Source: an uncultured Lachnoanaerobaculum sp. (GTDB lineage Bacteria > Bacillota > Clostridia > Lachnospirales > Lachnospiraceae). From it: 64,000 nucleotides of DNA. The position numbers and the translations under genes are program-made. The notes under the pieces were generated by a model, which searched no databases, had not been told where the DNA came from, and saw only the letters and a list, made by a program, of their open reading frames with translations. Every line of letters starts with the position of its first letter. Within the stretch, counting starts at the first letter, position 1. Positions 46,846-55,518 of this stretch are shown here, in pieces. The DNA lies in assembly GCA_937925515.1 (NCBI GenBank), contig CALALP010000001.1:6937-70936 (forward strand). The letters run 5' to 3'.

Positions 46846-46874
46846 TTGACAACAGCTTATAATTTTAGTAAAAT
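46846..46874 (+). promoter_or_regulatory. Promoter of the tRNA-Gly pair
   Basis: TTGACA (46846-46851), 17-base spacer, TAAAAT (46869-46874), ending 11 bases before the first tRNA. Confidence 0.8.
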
Positions 46875-46885
46875 AATTCTTGTTC

Positions 46886-46956
46886 GCAGGTGTGGTTCAA
46901 TGGTAGAACATTAGCCTTCCAAGCTGAAAACGTGGGTTCGATTCCCATCACCTGCT
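46886..46956 (+). tRNA. tRNA-Gly (anticodon TCC)
   Basis: 71 bases with acceptor stem GCAGGTG/CACCTGC, discriminator T, D arm with TTCAATGGTAGAA, anticodon loop CTTCCAA (TCC) and T arm GGGTTCGATTCCC. No CCA is encoded. It lies five bases before the next tRNA. Confidence 0.95.
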
Positions 46957-46961
46957 TATTT

Positions 46962-47034
46962 GCACGAGTGGCTCAGTTGGTGGAGCACGACCTTGCCAAG
47001 GTCGGGGTCGCGGGTTCGAGTCCCGTCTCGTGCT
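46962..47034 (+). tRNA. tRNA-Gly (anticodon GCC)
   Basis: 73 bases with acceptor stem GCACGAG/CTCGTGC, discriminator T, D arm GGCTCAGTTGGTGGAGC, anticodon stem GACCT/AGGTC with loop TGCCA centre (GCC) and T arm GCGGGTTCGAGTCCCGT. A T tract follows, fitting a transcript end. Confidence 0.95.
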
Positions 47035-47057
47035 TTTTTATTATATAAATTTCTTGA

Positions 47058-47086
47058 TTTTCAAATAAATCATGTTAAACTATATA
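47058..47086 (+). promoter_or_regulatory. Weak promoter in front of the structured RNA region
   Basis: TTTTCA (47058-47063), 17-base spacer, TATATA (47081-47086). The -35 box is poor, the -10 box fair. Confidence 0.35.
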
Positions 47087-47092
47087 TAAAAA

Positions 47093-47176
47093 GTGCTACC
47101 GATAGACGGTTGCCCTGATTAATTATCTTAAAAAGATAACCGCTTAAGTTCAGGGCTAAGGCGGTTATCTTTTTTA
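47093..47176 (+). ncRNA. Candidate small RNA with mutually exclusive stems and two-way terminator
   Basis: After the box at 47081 the sequence starts GTGCTACCGATAGACGGTT, then GCCCTGA (47112-47118) can pair with TCAGGGC (47150-47156), TTATCTT (47123-47129) with AAGATAA (47133-47139), while AGATAACCGC (47134-47143) can pair instead with GCGGTTATCT (47161-47170) followed by a T tract. The last stem is a terminator in both directions, and so also ends the CvpA-like gene on the other strand. The start and the stem order recall RNAs of type I toxin-antitoxin loci of Firmicutes, from memory and not checked; no toxin ORF is seen here. Confidence 0.45.
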
Positions 47177-47193
47177 TAAAAATCTAAATTCTA

Positions 47194-47931
47194 TTAATAC
47201 AACTCATATATCGAATATTTAATCAAGTACTCCACAAAATTAGTCTTATATATTGTACCTAATATAGGGCTACTATTTATTTTGTCTAAAATTGCATGCC
47301 CTATTGTTATACCCGACAGTGCATAAATTAAAAGACAGGCAAGCCAAAGAAACATAAGCCCTACAAATATAAATACTCCTGCTCCTAAAAGTGGTCCTAC
47401 TCCCCTATCTTCAGGAATTTTACTCATCCAATCATATTTTTTAACAACTATCTTAATTGCAAATGCAACTGCAACAAACCATATTAAAAATGAAAATATA
47501 TTAATTATAATATTACTAAGAAAAAATGCTATATAATCACTTGTATTACTTACACCTATACCATTCCATATAGACTGTACATCTTTATACTTTAAAATTG
47601 CCGTCTTAACTGTATTCGGTACTCCTAAACCATTTATAAGCATTTCTGCTTGTTCCCTTGTAGCATTAGAACTTATATTACTATAACCGTCTATTTTTCC
47701 TAGAAAATTTCCTTTAACAAATTTGTCTATATCTGTTATATCGGTTAAAATCTTAACCATATTAGGGGCAATGTAAGCTGCCAAAGCGATAGCTATTATA
47801 AATTGAAATAAATACACAAGAGATTTATTTGTTCCCATTTTATGCCCCAAAGACGCAAAATGTATTAAAAACATTATAACTAATATCTCAAGTAAGTGGC
47901 TTACAAGCCACTCAACAATTTTCATTATCAT
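47194..47931 (-). CDS. CvpA-like membrane protein
   Basis: The protein has about five membrane helices and a loop domain, in the manner of CvpA/YshB proteins (start VEWLVSHLLEILVIMFLIHFASLGHKMG). Start is uncertain: Met at 47931 or 47925 follows GGGGG, while the frame opens seven codons further up at 47952. With the later start it is about 245 residues. CvpA proteins take part in colicin V production in enterobacteria and in cell-envelope tasks elsewhere; function here is unknown. The TPR protein gene lies upstream. Confidence 0.7.
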   Translation of the reverse strand: MIMKIVEWLVSHLLEILVIMFLIHFASLGHKMGTNKSLVYLFQFIIAIALAAYIAPNMVKILTDITDIDKFVKGNFLGKIDGYSNISSNATREQAEMLINGLGVPNTVKTAILKYKDVQSIWNGIGVSNTSDYIAFFLSNIIINIFSFLIWFVAVAFAIKIVVKKYDWMSKIPEDRGVGPLLGAGVFIFVGLMFLWLACLLIYALSGITIGHAILDKINSSPILGTIYKTNFVEYLIKYSIYELY

Positions 47932-47986
47932 TCTGCAACCCCCAAGTCCCATTAATAAAAATTTATATCTTTTTTAAATAGTGTTG

Positions 47987-50083
47987 CTATACAAAATGCT
48001 CCTCTTTTAAAATCAAAAGACCATTTTTGTCATATTTTTGAGAGAATAGCCCTGCGATTCGCCTAAGTATAGGTGGCTTTTCAGCCTTGTCTGCCGCCTC
48101 TTCAATAAGCATTTCTGCATTTTTACGATTTAGAGTAATGCCGTCTTCTTCCATAATCTCTGCTCTTTCATAAAGTGCATTCATACTTCTTCCGGGTATG
48201 GCACAATCTATCCTCTTTGCATACTCATCAGCATAAGCTATAAAGCTCTCCAAATCAAGCTCTTCTTCCATTGCAGGGTCGAATTTTTCTTCCTCTACCT
48301 CTTCATGCTTAATGCTTTCATTTCTAAAGATTTTTCTTTCTCTTACCTTTACAACAGGCTCTTCTTTATTTTCTTCAGGCTCAACATACTTTGTTTCAAC
48401 TTCATAGTCCTTTTCAACTACATTTTCCTTTTCTACTTCAGGACTAACTTTTTTATTTACTTTAAAGTTAAGAGAACTTGACTTAGCAGGTTCTTCAGCC
48501 TTAATTACTATGCCCTCATCTTCCTTAACTTCTCTTTTTACTTTATTCTTTTTCTTTGTAGGTTTTCCACCACATAATTCAAAGACTTCAGGGAAATCTT
48601 TCTTGAATAATTCAAGATTCTCATGTGTGTCAACAAATATAAATGATTTATCAGAATTACTTGCAAAGTCCATAATCTCATTTACAGAAATTTCGTCAAG
48701 ACTTCCTGCATCATCTATTATAAGGTCTTTTTCCCCTATTCTTTCAGCTAATTCAGCTAACCCCTTTTCATTTATCTTTGCTGCACTTACCTTTGCAATC
48801 TTTTTCTGTACACCGGTAACCTCGTATATTTCTTTTAACTTTTCAGCTGCAAACTTTATACTGTCATTTTTATCTTCTACTTCTACAAATGCACTCTTAT
48901 AAAATGATTCTTCCTCATCTTCTTCATCAAGGTCTTCTATTTCAAGTCCCATTTCCTCATATAAGCCGTCTTTTTCATCATCTTCAAGTGCCAATGATGA
49001 CATATCTCTAGCCTCAAGTGCAGCTCTAATATTTGCTAAAATCTTAGTTTTATCATTATCAGATTCTTCTTGCTCTTCAACCAAATCCTCTCTTATAGAA
49101 CTTAACTCTCTACTAAGTTGCTCTTCATCTTCTGTTTGAGAGCTATACTCTCTTTCATTTCTATAATAAGATTCTTGTTCAGGTTCATAATCATTTTGAA
49201 CGATTTCATCATCTTGATTACTTATAACTTCATTATTTATAATGTTATGAGCCAACTCTTCATTTTCAGATGTATTTTCTTCTACTACTTCATTTTCAAT
49301 GTTGCTATCTTCTATAACTACATCTTGAGTGTTATCATTAGAATCACTTTCAGGTATATCTTTATTTGCATTTTCATTTGCATTTTCATTTACACTGTTG
49401 TTTGTGTCTTCATTTGCATTTTCTGAATTAAGGTTTTCTGAAACGACTTTAAATCTTTCCTCATACTTACTTCTATTGTCAATAAGACCTTGTTGATACT
49501 CGGTAAGAGGTCTACCCTCTTTGTTTGTTTTTAAGTCTATTGCTTTTTCAACATACTTACCAAGTCCAAACATAAGCATAATATTATCACAAGTCTTTAC
49601 GCAATCCTCAGACCTACCTGCCTCATGATATAGCTCAGCAAGTTCATAAAGCCATTCTTCATCAAGTTCTTGCTTATTATATTTTTCAAGTGTCAAAATC
49701 ATTTGATCTATATCAGCACCTCTTGCCCTTAAGATAAGGTATCTCAAAACATAGTTTCTAGGATCTTCAGGAGCTGAGTTATAAAATTCTTGATAAAATT
49801 CCTCCGCCTCGTCTATATTTCCCTCATTTAAGGCAAGTATAGTTAATTTATATAATATTCTCTTACCCTTAGTACCTCTTTCATAAGACAAAAGAAGTAT
49901 CTCCTTTGCCTCTCCGTACTCTCTATTTTTTTCATATACTTCTGATACTACCGATAGAAGACTGGCATTATGGACACGACTCCAATCCACACTGTCAGCT
50001 ATTCTCATGGCAGTTTCATAATCACCTGCTTTTACCATTTTCTTTAATTGTTCAACTTTTATGTTAAACTCGTACTTATCCAT
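47987..50083 (-). CDS. TPR protein with an AAA+-like segment lacking the P-loop
   Basis: 698 residues. About 1-185: TPR-like helical repeats (AMRIADSVDWSRVHNASLL, YGEAKEILLLSYERG, GNIDEAEEFYQEFYNSAPED). About 210-400: highly acidic, Asn/Glu-rich, low complexity. About 410-505: VQKKIAKVSAAKINEKGLAELAERIGEKDLIIDDAGSLDE, SFIFVDTHENLELF, which reads like the Walker B half of a CbxX/CfxQ-type AAA+ domain but with no GxxGxGK. About 515-600: charged linker. About 610-675: a helical domain like an AAA+ lid (ESFIAYADEYAKRIDCAIPG). So it probably cannot hydrolyse ATP. No signal or membrane segment. Unknown role; recR, ebfC and dnaX lie upstream. Confidence 0.72.
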   Translation of the reverse strand: MDKYEFNIKVEQLKKMVKAGDYETAMRIADSVDWSRVHNASLLSVVSEVYEKNREYGEAKEILLLSYERGTKGKRILYKLTILALNEGNIDEAEEFYQEFYNSAPEDPRNYVLRYLILRARGADIDQMILTLEKYNKQELDEEWLYELAELYHEAGRSEDCVKTCDNIMLMFGLGKYVEKAIDLKTNKEGRPLTEYQQGLIDNRSKYEERFKVVSENLNSENANEDTNNSVNENANENANKDIPESDSNDNTQDVVIEDSNIENEVVEENTSENEELAHNIINNEVISNQDDEIVQNDYEPEQESYYRNEREYSSQTEDEEQLSRELSSIREDLVEEQEESDNDKTKILANIRAALEARDMSSLALEDDEKDGLYEEMGLEIEDLDEEDEEESFYKSAFVEVEDKNDSIKFAAEKLKEIYEVTGVQKKIAKVSAAKINEKGLAELAERIGEKDLIIDDAGSLDEISVNEIMDFASNSDKSFIFVDTHENLELFKKDFPEVFELCGGKPTKKKNKVKREVKEDEGIVIKAEEPAKSSSLNFKVNKKVSPEVEKENVVEKDYEVETKYVEPEENKEEPVVKVRERKIFRNESIKHEEVEEEKFDPAMEEELDLESFIAYADEYAKRIDCAIPGRSMNALYERAEIMEEDGITLNRKNAEMLIEEAADKAEKPPILRRIAGLFSQKYDKNGLLILKEEHFV

Positions 50084-50131
50084 ATTTAGTCTTCTCCCTA
50101 GTCAGTCTTAACCTAAACAGTAGTAACTTAA

Positions 50132-50728
50132 TTATAATTCAATTCTACCCTCAAACGCTCTAAACAATGTAACTTCATCAATATATTCTAAATCTCCACC
50201 CACCGGAACTCCACTTGCAATTCTGCTTACCTTTATTCCTGTAGGCTTTATAAGTTTTGCTATATACATAGCAGTTGTTTCACCCTCTAATGTTGAATTT
50301 GTTGCTATTATAACCTCATCAACATCTTTTTCAAGTCTTATCATCAGTTCTTTAAGTTTTATATCCGACGGCCCTATGCCAAGCATTGGAGAAATTGCAC
50401 CTTGTAGCACATGATATACCCCCTCATATCTACCTGTTTTCTCATAAGCGACTAAATCTCTAGTAGTTTCTACAACCATAATCATCTTATGATTTCTTTT
50501 TTCACTCTTACAAATAGGACATAATTCTTCATCTGTCAGAGTAAAACATTCTTTACAGTAATGTACATTTTCCTTTGCCTCTAACATAGACTTTGATAAT
50601 TCGCTTACCTGCTCAGAGGACATATTTAAAATGTGAAATGCCAGCCTTTGTGCAGATTTATTACCAACTCCCGGCAGTTTTGAAAGCTCTGATATAAGTT
50701 TTGTTATATAACTACTATAATAATCCAT
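50132..50728 (-). CDS. recR: Recombination mediator RecR
   Basis: Works with RecO and RecF to load RecA on gapped DNA. 198 residues with helix-hairpin-helix (LSKLPGVGNKSAQRLAFHIL, about 12-31), the four-Cys zinc motif (CKECFTLTDEELCPICKSE), and a Toprim domain (VVETTRDLVAYEKTGRYEGVYHVLQG). It directly follows ebfC, as in most Firmicutes (dnaX-ebfC-recR). Confidence 0.96.
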   Translation of the reverse strand: MDYYSSYITKLISELSKLPGVGNKSAQRLAFHILNMSSEQVSELSKSMLEAKENVHYCKECFTLTDEELCPICKSEKRNHKMIMVVETTRDLVAYEKTGRYEGVYHVLQGAISPMLGIGPSDIKLKELMIRLEKDVDEVIIATNSTLEGETTAMYIAKLIKPTGIKVSRIASGVPVGGDLEYIDEVTLFRAFEGRIEL

Positions 50729-51064
50729 TTATAAAGATAAGCCTCCACCTAGCATACCCATGGAGTTTTTATTCTCATCTTCAAGTTTTTTCATTGCACC
50801 ATTTATAGCTGCAAGTATCATATCCTCAAGCATTTCAACATCTTCAGGGTCAATAGCCTCTTTATCAATTTTTATACTTGTAAATTCTTTCTTTCCACTA
50901 AGCGTAACGCTTACTGCTCCACCTCCCGAGGTAAAAACAAACTCCTTTGCCTCGAGTGCCTTAGCCTGCTCCTCAAGTTGCTTTTGCATCTTTTGAGCTT
51001 GTTTCATTAAATTATTCATATTACCGGGTAACATTCCTCCCGGAAAACCTCCACGTTTTGCCAC
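50729..51064 (-). CDS. ebfC: YbaB/EbfC nucleoid-associated protein
   Basis: Small DNA-binding dimer, 111 residues from a GTG start at 51064, which has GGAGGG seven bases ahead; the frame may also be opened by a TTG at 51079, which overlaps that site. The core (MNNLMKQAQKMQKQLEEQ, VFTSGGGAVSVTLSGKKEF, DPEDVEMLEDMILAAINGAM) is typical. Located between dnaX and recR. Confidence 0.94.
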   Translation of the reverse strand: MAKRGGFPGGMLPGNMNNLMKQAQKMQKQLEEQAKALEAKEFVFTSGGGAVSVTLSGKKEFTSIKIDKEAIDPEDVEMLEDMILAAINGAMKKLEDENKNSMGMLGGGLSL

Positions 51065-51082
51065 TTTTATTCCCTCCAAAAC

Positions 51083-52633
51083 TTATTCTTCTTCTATTTC
51101 CATATTTATTATATTACTTATTTCATCTTTTGTAACATATTTTATTTGAGTATTATGTTTCTTTTCCTTACCTGTAAATTTAAAATGAAATCTTTTATTT
51201 AATCTTTCAGCTACAGTTTTTTCTATTAACTCAGTACAATTATGTCTTAATGCATGCTCACAATTACTTTTAGCGGCGAAAATAACTTCTATACTTCCGT
51301 CATTTCTTACCTCTAAAGTAGTGTCTGAAAAAATTATAGCATAAAATCTCTCCATTGAGCCTACAATATGTCCCCATTCTTTACTAAGAAGTATAAAATC
51401 ATCATAACTTGCTTTATCTATTTTTACAACTCTATCTTCTACTCTATTCTCTTTTTTTTTTATTTCAGGGACAATGATACCCTCTTTAATATTATCCTCT
51501 AAACTTGCTATTCTTTCAAGTGCTGAATCTAGGCTTAAATCCATTGCAGGAGTTACCATTCTTATAATTTCAACCTCTAAAAGAACCCTTTTTTGTGAGG
51601 AATATTTCATTCTACTTGATAATTCAGAGAACATTTTTATATCTCTTATAATCATCTCCTTAGAAACTCTAGCAGTTATATTTGCAATAATCTCCCTATT
51701 TTCACTTGTGGTTTCAACTATACTTGAAAAGTTTTCAATAGATTTTATAACTAAAGCATTTCTAAGATACCATATAAAATCATTTACAAACTGACTAAGT
51801 TCCCTACCTGAGATTACAAGCTCATCTACTACTGAAAGTGCTAAAGATAAATCCTTATTAACAAGTGCCTCAAATAACTTATTATATGAAGAAACATCTG
51901 CAATGCCAAGTACCTCAAGCACTTCATCATAACCTATCTTTTTATCTTGATAATAAGCACTACACTCATCAAGCAAACTAAGTGCATCTCTCATAGCTCC
52001 GTCAGCTCTTTTTGCAATTAGCTCTAAGGCTCTATCTTCTATGTCAATATTTTCCTCATTACAAAGTAAGCTAAGTCTTTCAAAAATAGTTTCAGCATCT
52101 ATTCTTTTAAAATCATATCTTTGGCATCTTGAAATTATTGTACTTAGAATTTTTTGTACCTCAGTAGTTGCAAGTATAAATATAACATATTCCGGTGGTT
52201 CTTCCAATGTTTTTAGTAAAGCATTAAAAGCCCCTGTTGAGAGCATGTGTGCCTCATCGATTATATAAACTTTATATTTTCCGGAAGTAGGTGGATACAT
52301 TACCTGCTCTTTTATATCTCTAATGTTATCAACTCCATTATTAGAGGCTGCGTCTATCTCAATGACATTCATAAGTTTTTCTTGTAAAATCCCTTTGCAT
52401 ATCTCACATTGATTGCAAGGGTTTCCGTCTTTTGAGTTAGTGCAGTTTACTGCTCTGGCAAGTATTTTAGCAACACTTGTTTTTCCTGTTCCTCTTGTCC
52501 CACAAAATAAAAACGCATGTCCTATACGATTATTTACTATTTGGTTCTTAAGAGTTCTGCATATATGCTCCTGTCCTTTTACCTCATCAAAAGTTTTAGG
52601 TCGCCATTTTCTATATAATGCTACATAAGACAT
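51083..52633 (-). CDS. dnaX: DNA polymerase III subunit gamma/tau
   Basis: Clamp-loader ATPase of 516 residues. Walker A GTRGTGKTS (about 45-53), four zinc Cys (64, 73, 76, 79), Walker B VYIIDEAHML and sensor 1 ATTEVQKI are intact. The region after 370 is diverged, as usual. Downstream genes ebfC and recR complete the standard cluster, and the SRP RNA gene lies upstream on the same strand. Confidence 0.95.
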   Translation of the reverse strand: MSYVALYRKWRPKTFDEVKGQEHICRTLKNQIVNNRIGHAFLFCGTRGTGKTSVAKILARAVNCTNSKDGNPCNQCEICKGILQEKLMNVIEIDAASNNGVDNIRDIKEQVMYPPTSGKYKVYIIDEAHMLSTGAFNALLKTLEEPPEYVIFILATTEVQKILSTIISRCQRYDFKRIDAETIFERLSLLCNEENIDIEDRALELIAKRADGAMRDALSLLDECSAYYQDKKIGYDEVLEVLGIADVSSYNKLFEALVNKDLSLALSVVDELVISGRELSQFVNDFIWYLRNALVIKSIENFSSIVETTSENREIIANITARVSKEMIIRDIKMFSELSSRMKYSSQKRVLLEVEIIRMVTPAMDLSLDSALERIASLEDNIKEGIIVPEIKKKENRVEDRVVKIDKASYDDFILLSKEWGHIVGSMERFYAIIFSDTTLEVRNDGSIEVIFAAKSNCEHALRHNCTELIEKTVAERLNKRFHFKFTGKEKKHNTQIKYVTKDEISNIINMEIEEE

Positions 52634-52748
52634 TCTTACTTATCTCCAAACTTTTTAAAGCAAAACTATTAAATGAACTTCTTTATAATAATACCAAAAA
52701 TTTACTATAATAGCAAACTTTGAAAAAAATAATAAATAACAATTAAAC

Positions 52749-52800
52749 AAAAGAGTCGCTAACGATAAGTTTTTATATTGTAACCTATCACGACTCTTTT
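52749..52800 (-). terminator. Terminator of the SRP RNA
   Basis: On the minus strand AAGAGTCG pairs with CGACTCTT over a longer loop that can pair partly inside, followed by TTGTTT. Confidence 0.7.
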
Positions 52801-52829
52801 CAAACTTTAAAATATACTAAACTAATTAT

Positions 52830-53094
52830 AAGTACATCCTGCTTTGAATAATGACTCCAAACGTTACCAAGACCCTCAACTCAGCAACGGCTGTCCTACG
52901 GCACACAAAACTTCCCCCTTAGTGCTGCTACATTCCTGTCCTGACACGGTTCAGTGGTTTTTGTTGCGTAGGGACCCTCACCTCAACATTGCTTGCCTTG
53001 GGCAGCTTTACAACCAAATACCCTAGGCAGGACATCACCCCTACTAAAGCGGATTGTAGGTATAGGACACCGCTATCTCCCCGGCTAGTACTCA
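52830..53094 (-). ncRNA. ffs: Signal recognition particle RNA, large (Alu-containing) form
   Basis: On the minus strand, from the GAGTAC at 53094 to the pairing GTACTT at about 52831, about 265 bases, the length of the large clostridial/bacillus SRP RNA. It has the Alu-side GGCCGGGG-like start (GCCGGGGAGATAGCGGTG), the long central helices, and the S-domain tip GTGTCAGGACAGGAATGTAGCAGCAC where Ffh binds. It combines with Ffh to target membrane proteins. The promoter at 53100-53129 and the terminator at 52749-52800 fit. End points are approximate. The order SRP RNA-dnaX-ebfC-recR is usual in Firmicutes. Confidence 0.9.
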
Positions 53095-53099
53095 GTGAT

Positions 53100-53129
53100 A
53101 TTATAATATCTAGGTAATATCTTTGTCAA
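53100..53129 (-). promoter_or_regulatory. Promoter of the SRP RNA
   Basis: On the minus strand perfect TTGACA (53124-53129), 18-base spacer, perfect TATAAT (53100-53105). Confidence 0.88.
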
Positions 53130-53147
53130 TAAATAATTTATAAATTA

Positions 53148-55472
53148 TTAAGCTAGTGTTGAATTATCATCAAAACTATTAGCAAGTGGAAAATGTAGGT
53201 TTACCTTAAATAAATCTCCGTCTATCTGTATTTTAAATACTCCACTTTGCAGTTCAGTAAGAGACCTTGCAATAGAAAGTCCAAGTCCACTTCCCTCAGT
53301 AGTTCTTGAAACATCGCCTCTTACAAACCTTTCAGTAAGTTCATCAGGGCTTATATTAAGTGGATTTTCAGACATATTTTTAATTACAAATACTGCATTT
53401 TTATCCTCTCTATTCATTTCTACATAAACCCTTGAACCATAAGCTGCATACTTAAAAGCATTATTATATAAATTCTCAAGAACTCTCCAAAGTCGTCTAC
53501 CGTCAGCTTTAATAATTAAATGCTCTTTTGGAAGACTTGAAACAATAATTAAACCTCTAGTTTCATATTTTTCTTCAAATTCTCCATTAGTCTGCTTTAT
53601 CATATCCACAAAATCAATGTCAGTGATTTCTAGGCTTAAATTTCCACTTGAGGCCTTGCTTGCCTCTACTAAATCCTCTGTAAGATTTTTTAAATGTTGT
53701 GTCTTTTTATCAAGTACTTCAAGATAACCTAATATCTTAATATCTGTTATTTTTTCCCTTTTTATCAAATCTACATAGTTAATGATAGAAGTAAGAGGAG
53801 TTTTTATATCATGTGAAACATTTGTAATTAAGTCTGCTTTCATTCTCTCACTTTTAACTTGCTCAGAAATTGCCTTATCTAAGCCATGACCGATGTTATT
53901 AAGATTTTTTACAATTTCAGCCTCTTTCCCTGAAAATTCTTTCTCATTAAGGTGCAAAGAGGTATCTCCATTTGACATACGCTTTAAAGCATTTGCAATC
54001 TCCTCTTTTTGACTACTATTTCTATTTATTCTATGATAAAGAAGTATATCAAGTGAAACTATAATAATAATTAATGCTACAGCAGTAAGTCTATCTATAA
54101 AAGCTGTCCTTACAATTATCATGTATGTAATAACTGAGGCAAAGCCTATATTCAGTAAACAAAAAATAATAAAGTTTCTTAATAAGCCGGCTGAAAATGT
54201 AAGCTCTTTCGGATAAACTCCATATCTGTCCTTTAGCCTTTTTATATAACTATACTTAAGGAAAACATTGGACTTTATAGTTCTTACAACTGAAAATATA
54301 AGTGCTAATACACATAAATAAACTATAACAAAATCAATAGTTTTTTCTGCAAACTTCCACATGTAAAATGGAAGTAAAACATGCAAAAATCTATCTCCAA
54401 TCAAATTATTTATATATATGAAAATAAGTGAAGATATAAAACATAAAAATGAATTAATCTCTACTCCCATTTTATCAGATTTATATATTACTCTCTCTTT
54501 TGCACCATGATAAGGTACTCCTGACATTATAAGTAAACTTATAATTGAAATTACCATAAATATAATTCCTGTAATCATAAGTGCTAAGCCATTAAAATAT
54601 TGTTTACGGTTTACTTCATACTGATTTCTTGCATTATAATAACTATCCTTTGCAGTATATTCAGTATCAACTGCTATCATAACTTGATAATTTGAGTCAA
54701 TATACTTAGATGCTAAATCCGATAAATATTTAAAATTTTCAGGAACTTCAAATAAATTAGTTTCAACTATTGGATTATCAGAACTTACAGTTGCATATTT
54801 CCCATACTTTTTAAGCGAATCATAGACTAGACTTTCATCATTTGTATAAATGTTTTCTCCATAAGCAAGTCTATATCTTAAATTTGATTTTGAAATATCT
54901 GTAAGATTTTGTGCATAGTAGTATCTTCCTAAATACACCATTGTATCATATATTAAATCATCTAAAACTATACTTGTTCCATTTGATTCATTAGTTCCCG
55001 GAGTGTTGTCATAGGAACGCCACCTTAAAATGTAGCGTTTACCTATGTCCTTATTTGTACCACTATGTTCTCCTGCTAAACTTGAAACTACAACTTCATA
55101 ATTTGAGTCAAAGTAAAAACCAAGATCCTTTGAGGTTTCCAAAACATCTCCTATTGTATATTCCTCACTTAATCCCTGCCCTTTTTCTATGACAAATACA
55201 GGTTTACTCTCATCAAGTTCGCCGTCAGTTTCAAAAATTCTTTTTAAAAATACATAGTCAAAAATAGTTACTGTATCTTTTTCAAATTTTGAAATAAAAG
55301 AACTTGACTCCTCAAACTTTTCAGAGCCTATTAAGTAAATGCCCTTTTTAAAGTTTGGATTAGTATACAATAATATTATGCCCACTACAAATACTAAAAG
55401 GGCTAAAAGATGTATAATATTAAAAAACAGCTTTATTGGAGTATAGCTTAGTTTACCTTTTTTTACTTGCAT
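53148..55472 (-). CDS. Large multi-helix sensor histidine kinase
   Basis: 774 residues: membrane helix about 16-37, an extracellular region of about 250 residues (40-285), then about six helices between 293 and 480 including two long polar loops, HAMP-like linker (about 485-510), HisKA with NVSHDIKTPLTS (His554) and an ATP-binding domain (RVLENLYNNAFKYA, TEGSGLGLSIARSL). The stretch DRFLHVL... with several helices is unlike common kinases but is known in clostridial VanS-like large kinases. It pairs with the OmpR-type regulator 46 bases upstream. The signal is not readable; envelope stress is a guess. Confidence 0.92.
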   Translation of the reverse strand: MQVKKGKLSYTPIKLFFNIIHLLALLVFVVGIILLYTNPNFKKGIYLIGSEKFEESSSFISKFEKDTVTIFDYVFLKRIFETDGELDESKPVFVIEKGQGLSEEYTIGDVLETSKDLGFYFDSNYEVVVSSLAGEHSGTNKDIGKRYILRWRSYDNTPGTNESNGTSIVLDDLIYDTMVYLGRYYYAQNLTDISKSNLRYRLAYGENIYTNDESLVYDSLKKYGKYATVSSDNPIVETNLFEVPENFKYLSDLASKYIDSNYQVMIAVDTEYTAKDSYYNARNQYEVNRKQYFNGLALMITGIIFMVISIISLLIMSGVPYHGAKERVIYKSDKMGVEINSFLCFISSLIFIYINNLIGDRFLHVLLPFYMWKFAEKTIDFVIVYLCVLALIFSVVRTIKSNVFLKYSYIKRLKDRYGVYPKELTFSAGLLRNFIIFCLLNIGFASVITYMIIVRTAFIDRLTAVALIIIIVSLDILLYHRINRNSSQKEEIANALKRMSNGDTSLHLNEKEFSGKEAEIVKNLNNIGHGLDKAISEQVKSERMKADLITNVSHDIKTPLTSIINYVDLIKREKITDIKILGYLEVLDKKTQHLKNLTEDLVEASKASSGNLSLEITDIDFVDMIKQTNGEFEEKYETRGLIIVSSLPKEHLIIKADGRRLWRVLENLYNNAFKYAAYGSRVYVEMNREDKNAVFVIKNMSENPLNISPDELTERFVRGDVSRTTEGSGLGLSIARSLTELQSGVFKIQIDGDLFKVNLHFPLANSFDDNSTLA

Positions 55473-55518
55473 ATTACTTCTTACTTCTCCATTTCACATG
55501 TAAAAGGATATAACAAAT

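Noticed and set aside
48510..48902. Plus-strand frame of 130 codons inside the TPR protein gene
   Set aside because: Antisense of a Lys/Glu-rich region gives Phe/Leu/Ser-rich frames; no evidence for translation.
52844..53026. 60-codon frame over the SRP RNA
   Set aside because: The region is explained by the SRP RNA on the other strand.
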